Shown here: positions 10,515 to 19,740 of the stretch, piece by piece | How positions within the stretch are numbered: the stretch's first letter is position 1 | How the letters are laid out: the number at the start of each line of letters is the position of its first letter | DNA from: Schizochytrium sp. CCTCC M209059 | Lineage: Eukaryota > Sar > Bigyra > Thraustochytrida > Thraustochytriidae | Direction of reading: 5' to 3' | Length of the DNA stretch: 64,000 nt | NCBI GenBank assembly: GCA_000818945.1 | Contig: KN805370.1 | Location: 1,300,498 to 1,364,497 of the forward strand | Translations under genes and position numbers: made by a program | The notes under the pieces: model-generated | What the model was told of the DNA's origin: nothing | What the model saw: the letters and a program-made list of their open reading frames with translations, nothing else | The model's database searches: none

Positions 10515-11405
10515 CAGCTTCGCTCTCCCTTCTTCGCCTCCCCCCTTTCGGTCGACCCGCTCCGGCTCTGGGCAGGGCGCCCGAAGAAGAGCGAGCAGCA
10601 GCGGCCGCTGGAACCTAAGCCGTGCGTGCTTGCGCTCCCAGTTCGCGCACGCGGCTTGCGGTGATTCATTAGGGAACGCGCCTGTGCTCGTGTTCGCGCT
10701 CGTCGCGCTGGACACGGTCGCGGCCTGCCTTTAAGCCTGCCTGCAAGGCGCACATTTGCGCATACGCACGCTCGGCACGAGGCCGCGGGGCTCATTCGCA
10801 CAGCCTCGTCGTCGCGCACCGCATTCATCCCTTCATCCCGATCGAGCCAGCGAAGCGCGACACACGCGCGCACGCGAGCGAAGCAAAGCACCCAAGACGC
10901 AAGCAAAAGCAACCTCCGGGTCTCCTCCCTCCCGGCGCGACTTTCCAGCCCGCGCCGTCTCCTTTCCGCTCCACGCCCTCCCTCGCTCGCTCCCCAGATC
11001 GCCCTCAAACGACCGACCGGTCTCGCGCCCGGTCACCTAAACAAACCCCGCGCCCTTCCTGCACCCGGCCGACCGATCGCGCGCGTACCTCGCCCCGCTT
11101 AGGTGAGCGGCCTTGCGCGCGTGCCCGAGGGAAGGGAAGGAGAAGGAGGCCGAGGCCGGCCAGCCAGCTGGTACGTACTGTCTGTCCGTTGCGGCGGGCG
11201 TCACTCGTGCCGGGACCGTAGCAGGTGCACGCACGACGAGCAAGTGCAAGGACTGCGAGCCCGCACTGCAATCGCGGGGCCTCGAGGAAGCTGGCGAGCC
11301 AGCCAGCAAGCCAGCAGGCCAGCAGGCCAGCCAGCAAACCAGGAACGGAAAGCCCGCGAGGCCTCTCTCTGCAGGGCCGGGCCGCGAGACCAGGCAGCGG
11401 AGAGT

Positions 11406-11461
11406 GGAGCAGAGCAGAGCAGAGCAGAAGAGGCGGAGCAGAAGAGGCGGAGCAGAGCAGG
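11406..11461. repeat. (AGAGC)n repeat abutting a start codon
   Basis: AGAGC and GGAGC repeats, including two copies of AGAAGAGGCGGAGC, end immediately before the ATG at 11462. Probably 5' UTR. Confidence 0.9.
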
Positions 11462-12046
11462 ATGAGCCGCGCGGCCACGGCAGTGCCGGCGACGGGGATT
11501 CCGGCGAGGACCGGCGCGCACAAGCGGCGGAGGTCGCTGACGCTCGAGGTGCGCACGCTCCAGGATAAGCGGACGCGCTGCGAGCAGGGGATCCTGAAAC
11601 TCTCGGGCGCGGCGCGGCTCGCGGAGGAACAGTACCAAAAGGTCATTGACGGACACGCGTGCTCGCTCTGCAAACGCGCAGACCACGCGCCGGAAGCCGC
11701 CAAGCTAGCAGAGGGCCGCCTCGAACGCACCCTCGACATGTGCGAAAAAACAGTTAGCAACTACCTCTCGAAACACCGCTCCTGCATCACCGAGCTCGCA
11801 ATGCTCACCGGCAAATCTCAGCTCGAGAGCACACGCGACAAGATGCACACCGATGAGTGGTGCTCCTTTGAATTCAAAAAGGGCAAGGTCGCCACACTCC
11901 GAGAGCAAAAGGTGCAGAGCCTTAAAGCCCAGTCCTGTGTTGTCTGTGGCTCCAAGCTCACCAACCTCGCCCACTTTCTCAGCTCGGTTGATCGTCAGGT
12001 TTGCGCGCTCGAGTCAGAGCTCCACGTGCACTCGAACGGCCTCTGA
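11462..12046 (+). CDS. Unrecognised 194-residue protein with two CxxC knuckles in helical context
   Basis: No family recognised. The N-terminus (~1-25) is short and basic. The rest looks helical with heptad-like Leu/Glu/Lys patterns. Two CxxC motifs (CSLC about residue 68 and CVVC about residue 160) each lie between predicted helices, and four more cysteines lie between them. The arrangement recalls coiled-coil zinc hooks, where a CxxC at a hairpin tip pairs across a dimer; that is inference. ATG 11462 was chosen because upstream in-frame codons come from an AGAGC repeat. Codon use resembles neighbouring genes, and the abrupt change from repeat to balanced composition at the ATG supports a real gene. 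Confidence 0.7.
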   Translation: MSRAATAVPATGIPARTGAHKRRRSLTLEVRTLQDKRTRCEQGILKLSGAARLAEEQYQKVIDGHACSLCKRADHAPEAAKLAEGRLERTLDMCEKTVSNYLSKHRSCITELAMLTGKSQLESTRDKMHTDEWCSFEFKKGKVATLREQKVQSLKAQSCVVCGSKLTNLAHFLSSVDRQVCALESELHVHSNGL

Positions 12047-13077
12047 GCGAGCGCTCGAGTACGACTGACTTGATACTTTTCAAGCTTCTTTGTATAGGTT
12101 CCCGGATTTTTCCAGACCCCCTTTCAACGGACGCTCAACCCCAGCTGGCTTTAGGAAGCCCGCTCGGATTGCACTCGTCTGTTCGTCTGTGGGGAAAACC
12201 ACTTTGTAGACATTTCTGTACACGTAATCAAAATAAACCTCATGTGACATCATTACCTATCTGCAGCAGAGCATCACGTGGGTGCTTTCTCATCGAAACA
12301 AGTAAAATTCAAAATGACATCAGCATCATTGGTGCGCTTTCTACTTGAAAAGCACACATACCGGGAAAAGAAAAGAAAAGAAAAGAAAATGAGAGATTTG
12401 TTCGCACAGAGCAGTCAATATGAAGCAGATTATAAATTCCTCTTTTTTTCCCGGTCTCGCTCGTACCATGAACGACCAATGATTGGTTCAAAACATCCTT
12501 GCCAAAGTTTTGCATTTTGCTACGTTATATTCGGACCACCACGGGCAAATAGGCTTGGAGAGCTCACCATGGCAATTGGCTGGTGCATACCAGGCTTCCT
12601 TCCCATAGGAGCAGAGTTCAACTCGTTATTTTAGAGTCGCTGACAATCTGAAGCGTCATCTTTATACGAACGTATCAGTTCGAAGAGTCGATAGCATTAA
12701 TTTTCCTTTCCGAAACAGAATAGAATCTCGTTTCATCGGCGCGCTGGCGTACCATCAACAACCAAATTAGGTCAATCTCCTTTCTTCGTAGTAGTAGGCC
12801 AAGACGAAGAGAAAGGTCTAGCTCATATTCGCGGACAACAAAGTTCGTTGGTCCAACGTTTCGTTGGTCCATGTGCCTGCTGATATGAAAAAGCCAATTT
12901 CACGCGTCAAACAATCCAAGCACCCACTTTCATCGTGTCGGTATTTATTTCACTTGCGCAAAATATCGCAAACAACATCTCGATGACCGGTTTGCCTGAC
13001 GATTCTGGGACACCATTTACTACTCAAAGGCGGGACGCATTGCACAATACTTTTGGTGATGTATACGGAACCCGCTA
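12047..13077. other. AT-richer spacer between convergent genes
   Basis: Shared 3' flank of the CxxC gene and the opposite-strand gene. Composition is clearly more AT-rich than the coding regions. No credible reading frame. An AATAAA hexamer at 12232-12237 could be a polyadenylation signal for the CxxC gene. Confidence 0.6.
12232..12237 (+). terminator. Possible polyadenylation signal AATAAA
   Basis: Canonical hexamer 186 bases after the stop codon at 12046. Position is reasonable for a 3' UTR, but a single hexamer can occur by chance. Confidence 0.3.
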
Positions 13078-13728
13078 TCATGGTGCCGAAAGCTCGCATG
13101 CGCACAGCACGCGTTGCAACCGCGTCAGAAGCGCCCCATCGCCTCGCGTCTGCTGTCGATCAGCAAGCTTGCGAATCGATTTTGCCAAACGGAGTCTCGA
13201 ACAACATCGCCGAGTCCAGTACGCGTCTGCCTCGAGGCAGTCCTCCAAAATGCAGACCACGAGCTCACTTTGCGGGACAATTTCAACGTGCTTCTTATTC
13301 GCGATGTCAGCGTCCGCAGCAGCTTCGGCGGCGAGGGCCGCGCCAAGAGCCGTCATGAGAAAGTCTGTCTCGCGCAGCATACACCGCCTCATGCGCGCGT
13401 CCACGCAGACCCAGCGGGCGCATTCCAAAGCCAGCGGGCCTGTGGCCAGGCCGTGTTCCAACACGCTCCCAAGCGCCGTGAAGACGGCCATTCTTTGCGC
13501 GCCGGGCTCCAAAACCTCTGGCACAACCGCCGCCGCAACACGCAGGTCTTGCACCGTACGCATCGCGAGCAAACCGCGCAGCAGACGTTCCGCCTCGGCG
13601 GCAGCGAACCCTGCCGCAAGGTACGCCGCGTCGGCCTTGGCCACGACCTCTTCGCTTGCACCTTCGCCGGCCGAAGACCCGCTTCCTGCGCGGCACAGAC
13701 TGCGCGCGGCCGTCGCCAGCGGCACCAT
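13078..13728 (-). CDS. Unrecognised Ala/Leu-rich helical protein (216 residues, start uncertain)
   Basis: Family not recognised. The protein is Ala/Leu/Arg rich with regularly spaced helices, as in armadillo/HEAT-like or TPR-like solenoids, and has scattered cysteines without a zinc pattern. The first in-frame ATG on the minus strand is at 13728. The frame is open further upstream to a stop near 13966 without another ATG, and that upstream part (for example KAVESVLESVPCFASS) also looks protein-like. So either translation starts at 13728 or an upstream exon is missing. It is head-to-head with the PWWP-like gene at 14190. A shadow frame is possible in GC-rich DNA, but the opposite-strand frames here lack sensible sequence. 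Confidence 0.5.
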   Translation of the reverse strand: MVPLATAARSLCRAGSGSSAGEGASEEVVAKADAAYLAAGFAAAEAERLLRGLLAMRTVQDLRVAAAVVPEVLEPGAQRMAVFTALGSVLEHGLATGPLALECARWVCVDARMRRCMLRETDFLMTALGAALAAEAAADADIANKKHVEIVPQSELVVCILEDCLEADAYWTRRCCSRLRLAKSIRKLADRQQTRGDGALLTRLQRVLCACELSAP

Positions 13729-13896
13729 TTTGCCTCGCGCGCTCGAAGCGAAGCACGGCACGCTTTCCAGCACGCTCTCGACCGCCTTGCGCGTCTTGCG
13801 CGCGCAAGGCGAGGTCTCCTGTTCGAGTTCTGTGCTTTTACGAACGTTGTCTCGAACTTGCGTCGCCAACGTGGTTTTCTTGTTGCCCCCTTTCGC

Positions 13897-13956
13897 TAGT
13901 GGCCCTTGGGCAAGTGGCCCTTTCTTCAAGTCGGCAAGTGGCCTTTGGCAAGTCAG
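13897..13956. repeat. Degenerate GCAAGTGGCC repeat
   Basis: Three to four diverged copies: CTAGTGGCCCTTGG, GCAAGTGGCCCTT, GCAAGTGGCCTTTGG and GCAAGTCAG. The same GCAAGTGGG core recurs at 32688-32717 and 48490-48500. Confidence 0.7.
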
Positions 13957-14000
13957 CTTTCCGAGTCAAGTTCAAAGTTCAAGTTGGCCGCGCGAAAAGG

Positions 14001-14056
14001 AAAAGCAAAGCAAAGCAAAGCAAAGCAAAGCAAAGCAAAGCCAAGCCGAGCCGAGC
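14001..14056. repeat. (AAAGC)n pentanucleotide array
   Basis: About nine copies of AAAGC grading into CAAGC and CGAGC, ~135 bases upstream of the ATG at 14190. Confidence 0.95.
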
Positions 14057-14189
14057 TGCCGCGGGCGCGGCCCTCTGGCGCGAGGGCGCGCGGCGACGCG
14101 GAGAGGCCCAGCCGCCAGCCTCGGCGGCGTCGGCGCCGGCGCACGCTTTTGCGCACAGAGCGGAGACGTCCACGAAGGCCGAGGTCCTC

Positions 14190-15872
14190 ATGACGGAGGC
14201 GCCGGGTGCTCCTGCTGGTGCAGCGGCTGCGCCGAGCAAACCGCCCACGCAAAGCGGCGGGCGCGGAGGCTGGCGCGGAGCTCATGTCCTCACCAAACGT
14301 CGCGCGCTGGAAAAGAGAGTGCTTGACCTTTTCGCCAAACAGCCGCACGATACGCTAGCCAAGCAGGGTACCGTGCAATGGGCGAGGTTCGAAAAGGACT
14401 CCATGCGCATCCCCTGCGTCGTTGTACCAGCCACAAGACTGCGGTCCAAGAATCAACTTGTGCTCGCAAAAGAGGCCCTCGCATCGCGAAGACCCACCGT
14501 CGTCGTCTTCTGGCTCGTCTACGGATCCTTTGGAAAGGTGCGCGTGAGCGAGCTCATTCCCTACAGCATCAATGGCCCAGACCCTAATCTTGAAACAACC
14601 ACGCCCGGAGGATCGCCGGGGTCCGCCACGCCGCCACCGGCCGTGCCCTCAGGCGCGACTGCAGCTCCACAAAACGACATCGAGCCCCACGGCGCTCTCT
14701 TGGAAAAAAATCGCGCCTTTCTCGATGTTGCTCGCGCCGAGGCAGATGCCGCTATCGAAAACCCTCTCGCATACGTCGATCGCCTCAATGTGCTCTCAAC
14801 CTCTGTAGCCGACGAGTCCGAAGACGCCGTGTCCACAAGATCGGGCCGATCTTCCATTGCCACGCGCCGCGTTCTGCCCCCGACCTTTGCTGCACGTCCA
14901 GCCTCTTCGGGGCCCTTGCACGGTGTTGACCCGTTCGAGCCCGATTATGCGGATCGTCTCGTCGCTCATCTTGCACGCCGCCAGCAATTGCAACAACATC
15001 ACCAGCACCACAACGCAAGTTGTGACCCGACGGCGCCTGCTGCCGTAAATATTACAGTGCATGGACCTGCTGCTGCGGACGCCCACGCCTTTGAAGACGC
15101 GCGTGACCTTGCAAATGCACAGGCGTCGCGCCGCGACGTCAACGATCCCGTCGCCAGCGAGGGTGCGAGCGAGAACATTGAGGACAGCAATGGCGCCGAG
15201 TCAGACGGCTCCACCAGTTCCGGGGACATGAACGACTCCGACGACGACTTTGACGCCGGCGACAGCAGCGAAGACATTGAAGACGAGTATCTCCCGGCCG
15301 ATGTCGCCGCCGCTGCAAAAAGAAAACAAAAGGCGGCCGCCGTCGCCGCTGCTGCTGCGAAAAAGAAAAAGAAAAAAGAGAAAAAGGACAAAAAGCGAAA
15401 GAAACACAAGAAACACAAAAAGGAGAAACACAGCAAACACAAAAAGACTGATAAAGACAAGAAACGCAAGCGAGATCGATCCACGCAGGACGATGCGCAA
15501 AACCCGGACCCGACTGTCTCTCCGCCTGCCTCTGGTGAAAAGGCGGCCAAGCGACCGAAACCCGACCCCCAGACCTCTGACGCGATATCGCCGGACGAGG
15601 CCTTGAAACGCCTTGCAAAAACGAAGAAGAAACTCGAAGTTTTTGCAGAGCATCCCGAGCTCGCAATCAATGAACAAGCCGTCAACAAGGCTGTCCAGCT
15701 TCTCAAAGACCTCGCCGCATTTCCTATTACGGAGTCGCTCTTGCGCGAATCTTCAATTGGCCCGGCCATCGCCAACCTTCGAAATCACGAGCACTCTCAA
15801 GTCAAATCCTATGCGCGCGGTCTGCGCAGTCTGTGGAAGGAGACTTTGCTGGCGCAAAGGGAAAGCGCCTGA
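14190..15872 (+). CDS. PWWP-like / TFIIS-N-like chromatin-associated protein
   Basis: 560 residues. Residues ~60-125 resemble a PWWP-type methyl-lysine/DNA reader: a VQWARF start, a VVFWLVYGSFGKV core and a helical return at SELIPYS. A long Ser/Asp/Glu-rich linker follows, then a very Lys-rich tract (~388-428) likely to act as nuclear localisation/DNA-binding sequence. The last ~90 residues form a helical bundle (AINEQAVNKAVQLLKDLAAF, SSIGPAIANLR, VKSYARGLRSLWKE) typical of the TFIIS N-terminal domain or LEDGF integrase-binding domain. PWWP plus TFIIS-N is the HDGF/LEDGF layout, proteins that tether elongation factors to transcribed chromatin. ATG 14190 was chosen over the longer open frame because upstream codons derive from the AAAGC repeat. 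Confidence 0.75.
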   Translation: MTEAPGAPAGAAAAPSKPPTQSGGRGGWRGAHVLTKRRALEKRVLDLFAKQPHDTLAKQGTVQWARFEKDSMRIPCVVVPATRLRSKNQLVLAKEALASRRPTVVVFWLVYGSFGKVRVSELIPYSINGPDPNLETTTPGGSPGSATPPPAVPSGATAAPQNDIEPHGALLEKNRAFLDVARAEADAAIENPLAYVDRLNVLSTSVADESEDAVSTRSGRSSIATRRVLPPTFAARPASSGPLHGVDPFEPDYADRLVAHLARRQQLQQHHQHHNASCDPTAPAAVNITVHGPAAADAHAFEDARDLANAQASRRDVNDPVASEGASENIEDSNGAESDGSTSSGDMNDSDDDFDAGDSSEDIEDEYLPADVAAAAKRKQKAAAVAAAAAKKKKKKEKKDKKRKKHKKHKKEKHSKHKKTDKDKKRKRDRSTQDDAQNPDPTVSPPASGEKAAKRPKPDPQTSDAISPDEALKRLAKTKKKLEVFAEHPELAINEQAVNKAVQLLKDLAAFPITESLLRESSIGPAIANLRNHEHSQVKSYARGLRSLWKETLLAQRESA

Positions 15873-16811
15873 TCGTGGTTTCTCTGCACTCACAAAATCG
15901 CAAGACTAACTCATGAACTCGCTCAAACATTCCATGTGCAAATGTACAAACCCAAGACTTCCTCCTCTACCCCGCGCACCAGTGGTCAATTAACGATACA
16001 GATCATCTCGTGACCGCCTGGTTGTTCTGTTGCTTGATTTCTTTTCCTTTTCCCTTGTGAAACTCCACTTTCACTGAATCACCGGTGCCGAGTAGTATAT
16101 ACCATCGATAGGCCGTGACTGCCCTTCATTAACAACAATACTCACAGCAAGTCTCTCGCTCAGCTTCCCGTGTTTGTCATCCTTATCCTCGCGGTATCCT
16201 ACGCGGGCCTTGTGAGAAGAGCTTAGGACACCTGCCACAGCGCTGATGTGAGCGCATGAACAATCCTTGGGACCGAACGAATCCACCAAGAATTGAGGTC
16301 GCATCAGCGCCGCGTCCCGCACAGCGCTTCGCTGCCAAAGGCAAGTTGGCAACAGTTGCAGCTTGCTCGTGGGGAAATGTGAGGTCGGGTCGTGAGAAAA
16401 TGCGAGGTCGGATCTACGGTGTGGCTACCACCATCATCGTCAGCCCCTCCCACCCTCCTATTGTGAAACCATGGCAAATACCAGTATACGTACGCTGCTG
16501 CTGTTCGCCTCCAATCAACAGCAAGCCCAAGTCGTTCTCGGCGCCGCTGCGTCCAAACACTCTAGCGCAATCTGGGCCTAGCGCAGTCTGTAGGTTGCTA
16601 TGGATTTGTTGTCTCTGCAAACTACAATGCTGTCTGGGAGCTGGCTAGCTGGAGGAGACCAGGGCGCCAGTCGGAGCTGGGGTTCGAGTCTGCCATTTTG
16701 ACAAGGCCAGACTGTCGCCAAAACGCAATCCCGTACGAGCGGGGCGGGCCTCTCGGCTTGCGCGGCAGGCAGGCTGGCAGGCAGGCAGGCAGGCAGGGGT
16801 GTCTGCGAGCG
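15873..16811. other. Spacer and 5' flank of glycosyltransferase gene
   Basis: No credible gene. Bases 15873-16500 are AT-richer; a GGCA array lies at 16763-16797 just before the next start. Confidence 0.6.
16763..16797. repeat. (GGCA)n array in 5' flank
   Basis: GGCA/GGCT tetramers ending 15 bases before the ATG at 16812; read in frame they would give an unlikely QAGRQAGR extension. Confidence 0.9.
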
Positions 16812-18740
16812 ATGATGCGGTTCTTTTCGGGATTCGCGCAGGGCCTCAAGTCGAGCGCGAAAGGAGGAATGGAGAAAGTAGCCCCAACGCAGAGGAACAA
16901 GAATGCCGCGCTGTTCGCCATCGCGTTGGCGCTCGTGCTGACCGTTCGTATTACGGTGCTCGTCTTTGTTGAGAGCCCTCAAGCAACCGCGTTCTGGGTG
17001 ATGCGCGACGCGTCGTTGTCCCTGCCGCGAGACGGATGGAGCGCAGAGCACGGCCCGCTCAGAATAGCAAAATCAAATGCTCCTTTCGATGGTGTCCACA
17101 GTTTGGCACATAACAAGAACTTGAGACGTGGTGATGGCAAAGTGGACTTTCTAGAGTTTCTCGCTAATTTTGAACCACACCCCACCGACACGCCTGATCC
17201 TCTGCTCAAGACAGAACCCTTTCGGTCCAATCCCTTTACGCAAAAACGTGCAGATGCATTCGGAAAGGTCCTCGAGGAGGCCATGCAGCTCGTCACCCGG
17301 TATTACCATGCGACGCCAGACAGCAAGGCCTGGAAGGCGCCATTTGGCTTCGCTACCATGGACCGTCCGCCTCGTGTCCTTCTCTTTGAAGGTTACTGGT
17401 GGCTGCAAAATCAGGACGGAAAAAAGGGTCAGACACTCGGTGATATTACGATTTGGGTGGACTACTATCTCGCCATGGAGAAACTCGGCGTTGAAATTAT
17501 CGGATTTCCCATGCTTAAACACCAGTATCCGAAAACAAGAAGCGAACAAAAGGCTTACTTTGAGTCCTTTGATATGATTTTGTGTGACTTTCTCTCAGTG
17601 GACTTCTTCAAGAAAAAGTTTTTCAACGAAGCGGTTGGCTTCGGCACTTTCGAGGACTACAAGGAGTTTGTGCTGCCTCGACTGTACATTCAAGATAGTT
17701 TCGGAACCGAGCCGCACTATGATGATCCCGACTGTGAGGATGGACCACTCATATACTGGGGCGCGAACCTCACCTCCATGGATCGTTACCTGACGATGAT
17801 CCGTGGCTATCACGAGAGCAATACGTTTATAGGCAATGCTGCAGTCGTAACGGGCCATCGCCACCTTGACTTACTGCTCTCTGGTCATCTGCCTTCACGC
17901 CTCGACTTCGTCAGGCGACTAGAGCACACCAGGACCGGCCGCATGCTACTCGAGGCGAGTGTCACTGGCGCTCCCCGCATCGTAGAAAAGAATGTAGCGG
18001 CCAGAGACGAAGACCGCCTTGTGCATCAATGGCTCGAACCCGGGACTCGCGACGTCCCAACCACCGTCTCTCAGCCCCAGCCCCAGCCCCAGCCCCAGCC
18101 AGGTCGTCGACCTCGCAGGTGGAAAGCTTTGCTGTGGGGAAAGGCTTGGAGAAAAGAACCTCACAAGATTGGCGTTTACTCTCGTCAAGCGAAAATCTTG
18201 GCTGATAACATGCCTGTAGTCGCCACCGTCATCGATTACCCCCGCGGACCTCTTAGTCACATTCACGATAATATCGAGAACCTGGGTCCTCAGTCGTTTG
18301 AAGAGATGCAAAACCTCTTGGATGAAGTCGCCATCGTCGTAAACTTTGGCGTCTACAGTGTTCTCGGCCACGTCGCCACGGAGGCACTCTCACATGGAGC
18401 CATGCTCTGGATGGGCGATGTTCCCATCAATTTTAAAGGCAACAAACCAATTAGAAAGGTCTACACAAGTACCCATCCTCATTTTGAGGCGGATCCGGGC
18501 CCCCCCATGGTACAAAAACTCAACCTCGGCGATCGTGCAGAGGTGGTGCGTCGCTTGAATCACTTCAAGGCCTATTTCGACTCCAATCGGTGCGACAATG
18601 TCGAGGATCAGGAGGAGTGCCAGCTATTCAAGTTTCATCAAAAGCATGGAACTCCCGTCCCAGACTTTACTGTGCCATCTCTTCTTGTGCGGATCAACGA
18701 TCTTTTGCACAAGGCGGTTCGCGAGAATCGCCGCCACTAA
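16812..18740 (+). CDS. Type II membrane glycosyltransferase, GT18/MGAT5-like
   Basis: 642 residues. A short basic cytoplasmic N-terminus is followed by one hydrophobic anchor (~32-53), then a lumenal region, the layout of a Golgi glycosyltransferase. The C-terminal third resembles the donor-binding half of the alpha-1,6-mannosylglycoprotein N-acetylglucosaminyltransferase V family: SFEEMQNLLDEVAIVVNFG, then ATEALSHGAMLW, a loop reaching TSTHPHFE, then NLGDRAEVVRRLNHF and a final helix SLLVRINDLL. In MGAT5 these positions hold the retained GlcNAc-transferase fold, which makes branched N-glycans. Resemblance is by segment order, not a strong catalytic motif, so substrate is uncertain. A Gln-Pro repeat at 18070-18102 interrupts the lumenal domain. 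A second ATG sits one codon downstream of the chosen start. First of three consecutive predicted type II membrane enzymes. Confidence 0.65.
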   Translation: MMRFFSGFAQGLKSSAKGGMEKVAPTQRNKNAALFAIALALVLTVRITVLVFVESPQATAFWVMRDASLSLPRDGWSAEHGPLRIAKSNAPFDGVHSLAHNKNLRRGDGKVDFLEFLANFEPHPTDTPDPLLKTEPFRSNPFTQKRADAFGKVLEEAMQLVTRYYHATPDSKAWKAPFGFATMDRPPRVLLFEGYWWLQNQDGKKGQTLGDITIWVDYYLAMEKLGVEIIGFPMLKHQYPKTRSEQKAYFESFDMILCDFLSVDFFKKKFFNEAVGFGTFEDYKEFVLPRLYIQDSFGTEPHYDDPDCEDGPLIYWGANLTSMDRYLTMIRGYHESNTFIGNAAVVTGHRHLDLLLSGHLPSRLDFVRRLEHTRTGRMLLEASVTGAPRIVEKNVAARDEDRLVHQWLEPGTRDVPTTVSQPQPQPQPQPGRRPRRWKALLWGKAWRKEPHKIGVYSRQAKILADNMPVVATVIDYPRGPLSHIHDNIENLGPQSFEEMQNLLDEVAIVVNFGVYSVLGHVATEALSHGAMLWMGDVPINFKGNKPIRKVYTSTHPHFEADPGPPMVQKLNLGDRAEVVRRLNHFKAYFDSNRCDNVEDQEECQLFKFHQKHGTPVPDFTVPSLLVRINDLLHKAVRENRRH

Positions 18741-19740
18741 CCTGATGTTCTTCCACCTTTACACACTCCTGAAAGACTTTGTAGCGATCGATTATCGATT
18801 AACCACCAGTCAGAAGTATGTGTGTGTGTTCTCTCTCGTTTCTTGGCCGGTATGCTTTCTCTTGACGGCGAGCACGCCCACCGGCCAGATCAACTCGTTC
18901 TGGACGCGTCGCTTCACCCGCCGCCTCTCTCCTCCGCAGTTTGTTTTTCCTCGTCAACTTTCATCGCGCTCCATCCACCATCGTGGCAACTCCACCACCC
19001 CTGCCTCCATCCCTGCATTCCACCCGCACGACACATCATCCAGGACGTCCTCAAGACCGCTTCTTTGGGCCCCAAGCCGATCCTCCTTGCCCATCCGCGC
19101 CATTCTGCGTGCGTGCGTGAAGTGAGGGTCACAGCTCCATCCCCACATGGCCCATAACCCTCCCTCCCAAGGCGGGCGCCCTGGCTCTGCGGTTGACTAA
19201 GAGTACTACGACGCGAGGCAATAGGGACGAAAGGAGGCAGCGCGGTTAGCCAGCCGAGGGAGGGAGGCATGGTGGTCGGCTCCGGGCGGGAGCGCTCGCG
19301 TTGGACGCCCTCGACGCCGCCCTCGTCGCCGGCGCCCATGCGCAGGGAGAGAGAGCCGCGAGCGGCGCTCCGACGCGCAAGCCGCGCGTCCGCAGCCGGC
19401 CGGCCGGGCGGAGCCTGCTGCGTTGCGAGGCCTGGGAGCGCGAGGAAGCACTACTCCGCTTAGGCCTAGACTACACGCTGGGAATCGAGTCAATGTTAAT
19501 ACAATTAATACAATACAAGGAGGAGAGATAGAGCGAGCGGAGGCGGCGGAGTCCAGGCAGGCATCGATCGCCCGATCGATCGCGCGGGCGCTCGCTGGGG
19601 CGCGCGGCGGCGGAGCGTCTGTCTGCGTGCGTGCGTGTCTGTGTGTCTGTCTGTCTGCGCGGCGGAGCGCGGCGGCGGGCGTCCGCTGCTCTGCCTCGAG
19701 GGGCGGCAGGCGCGGCGGGCCGAGCGGCGGCGTGCGCTAA
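18741..19740. other. Spacer and 5' flank of TTL-like gene
   Basis: No gene supported. Bases 19200-19740 are GC-rich with TGTC/TGCG repeats (about 19617-19658) and GATC-rich words near 19563. Confidence 0.6.

Larger units (their letters stand above)
4801..11461. other. Gene-poor, repeat-rich block
   Basis: 6.7 kb with no recognisable gene. Bases 4801-5550 are relatively AT-rich and look like the 3' flank of the myosin. From about 5600 the block becomes very GC-rich. Reading frames of 200-360 codons occur on both strands, but they are Arg/Ala/Ser/Pro low complexity and overlap one another, as expected from GC-rich DNA with few stop codons. It contains several tandem repeats listed separately and an N gap at 9529-9549. 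An unrecognised RNA gene or intron-bearing gene cannot be excluded. Confidence 0.65.
13729..14189. promoter_or_regulatory. Shared intergenic region of a divergent gene pair
   Basis: Separates the minus-strand helical protein from the plus-strand PWWP-like gene. Contains the GCAAGTGGCC repeats and an AAAGC array. A bidirectional promoter is inferred from geometry only. Confidence 0.45.

Noticed and set aside
5609..11008. Several frames of 150-360 codons on both strands (for example 7948-9039 minus, 9437-10480 plus)
   Set aside because: Arg/Ala/Ser/Pro low complexity, mutually overlapping, crossing microsatellites and an N gap, no motif.
16660..16700. GGGTTCGAGTCTGCC, resembling a tRNA T-arm
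   Set aside because: No matching acceptor stem, D-arm or anticodon arm could be found upstream. No tRNA or rRNA gene was identified anywhere in the window.
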